DNA of 23,503 nucleotides from an uncultured Bacilli bacterium (GTDB taxonomy: Bacteria > Bacillota_I > Bacilli_A > RFN20 > CAG-288), in contig CAKVBX010000028.1 in assembly GCA_934725685.1 (NCBI GenBank), positions 1 to 23,503 of the forward strand, written 5' to 3'. Below, piece after piece: positions 23,503 to 23,503 of this stretch (position 1 is its first letter; every line of letters begins with the position of its first letter). A program made the position numbers and the translations under genes. A model generated the notes under the pieces. The model searched no databases and had not been told where the DNA came from. It saw only the letters and a list, made by a program, of their open reading frames with translations.

Positions 23503-23503
23503 A

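Noticed and set aside
1..23503. CRISPR arrays, tRNA or rRNA genes, riboswitches.
   Set aside because: No regularly spaced repeat array, tRNA cloverleaf or known conserved RNA element was found by eye; the only short tandem repeat is the pair at 13978-14026.

Overview
The window looks like a chromosomal segment of a Gram-positive bacterium of the Bacillota, perhaps an anaerobic Erysipelotrichia or Mollicutes-related lineage. The evidence is the many lipobox-type lipoproteins, strong AAGGAGG-type ribosome binding sites, sigma-A-like promoters (TTGACT/TATAAT at 17 bp spacing) and LacI/CcpA-type operators. The code is standard: TGA is a stop and Trp is TGG. The genus cannot be read from the sequence. 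No tRNA, rRNA, CRISPR array or intact transposase gene was seen.

Region 1 (about 119-6357, + strand) is an ABC importer operon: substrate-binding lipoprotein, two-in-one fused permease, MsmX/UgpC-like ATPase, and a divergent ROK-fold protein. It has an operator palindrome at the promoter and a strong bidirectional terminator. Region 2 (6426-8416, - strand) is an AT-rich island: a secreted trypsin/V8-like serine protease followed by two tandem paralogous small lipoproteins. Region 3 (8764-13867, + strand) is a second importer operon, paralogous to the first in binding protein and permease. Its ATPase gene is a near-perfect copy of the first, with one silent difference in 1,659 bp. This operon has no ROK gene, only its first four codons followed by a stop, and then a terminator.

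Region 4 (13922-14031) is a short set of inverted and direct repeats that resembles the ends of an IS21-type element with no transposase. Region 5 (14047-22485, + strand) is a tightly packed seven-gene operon: PHP-family phosphatase, membrane GT2 glycosyltransferase, a lipoprotein with an extra C-terminal membrane helix, a proline-iminopeptidase-like hydrolase, two unrecognised proteins, and a MacB-like ATPase/permease with a very large extracellular domain. Region 6 (22530-23400) is a monocistronic YebC-family gene with its own promoter and terminator. A few codons of a - strand gene may follow at the right edge.

The importers probably bring in a carbohydrate or related compound. The ATPase family, the LacI/CcpA-type operators and the ROK partner point that way, although the fused permease fold is also used for iron and sugar phosphates. 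The most striking points are the recent homogenisation of the two ATPase genes, with junctions that show its direction, the extra ~120-residue insertion in that ATPase, and the undescribed-looking seven-gene surface operon.
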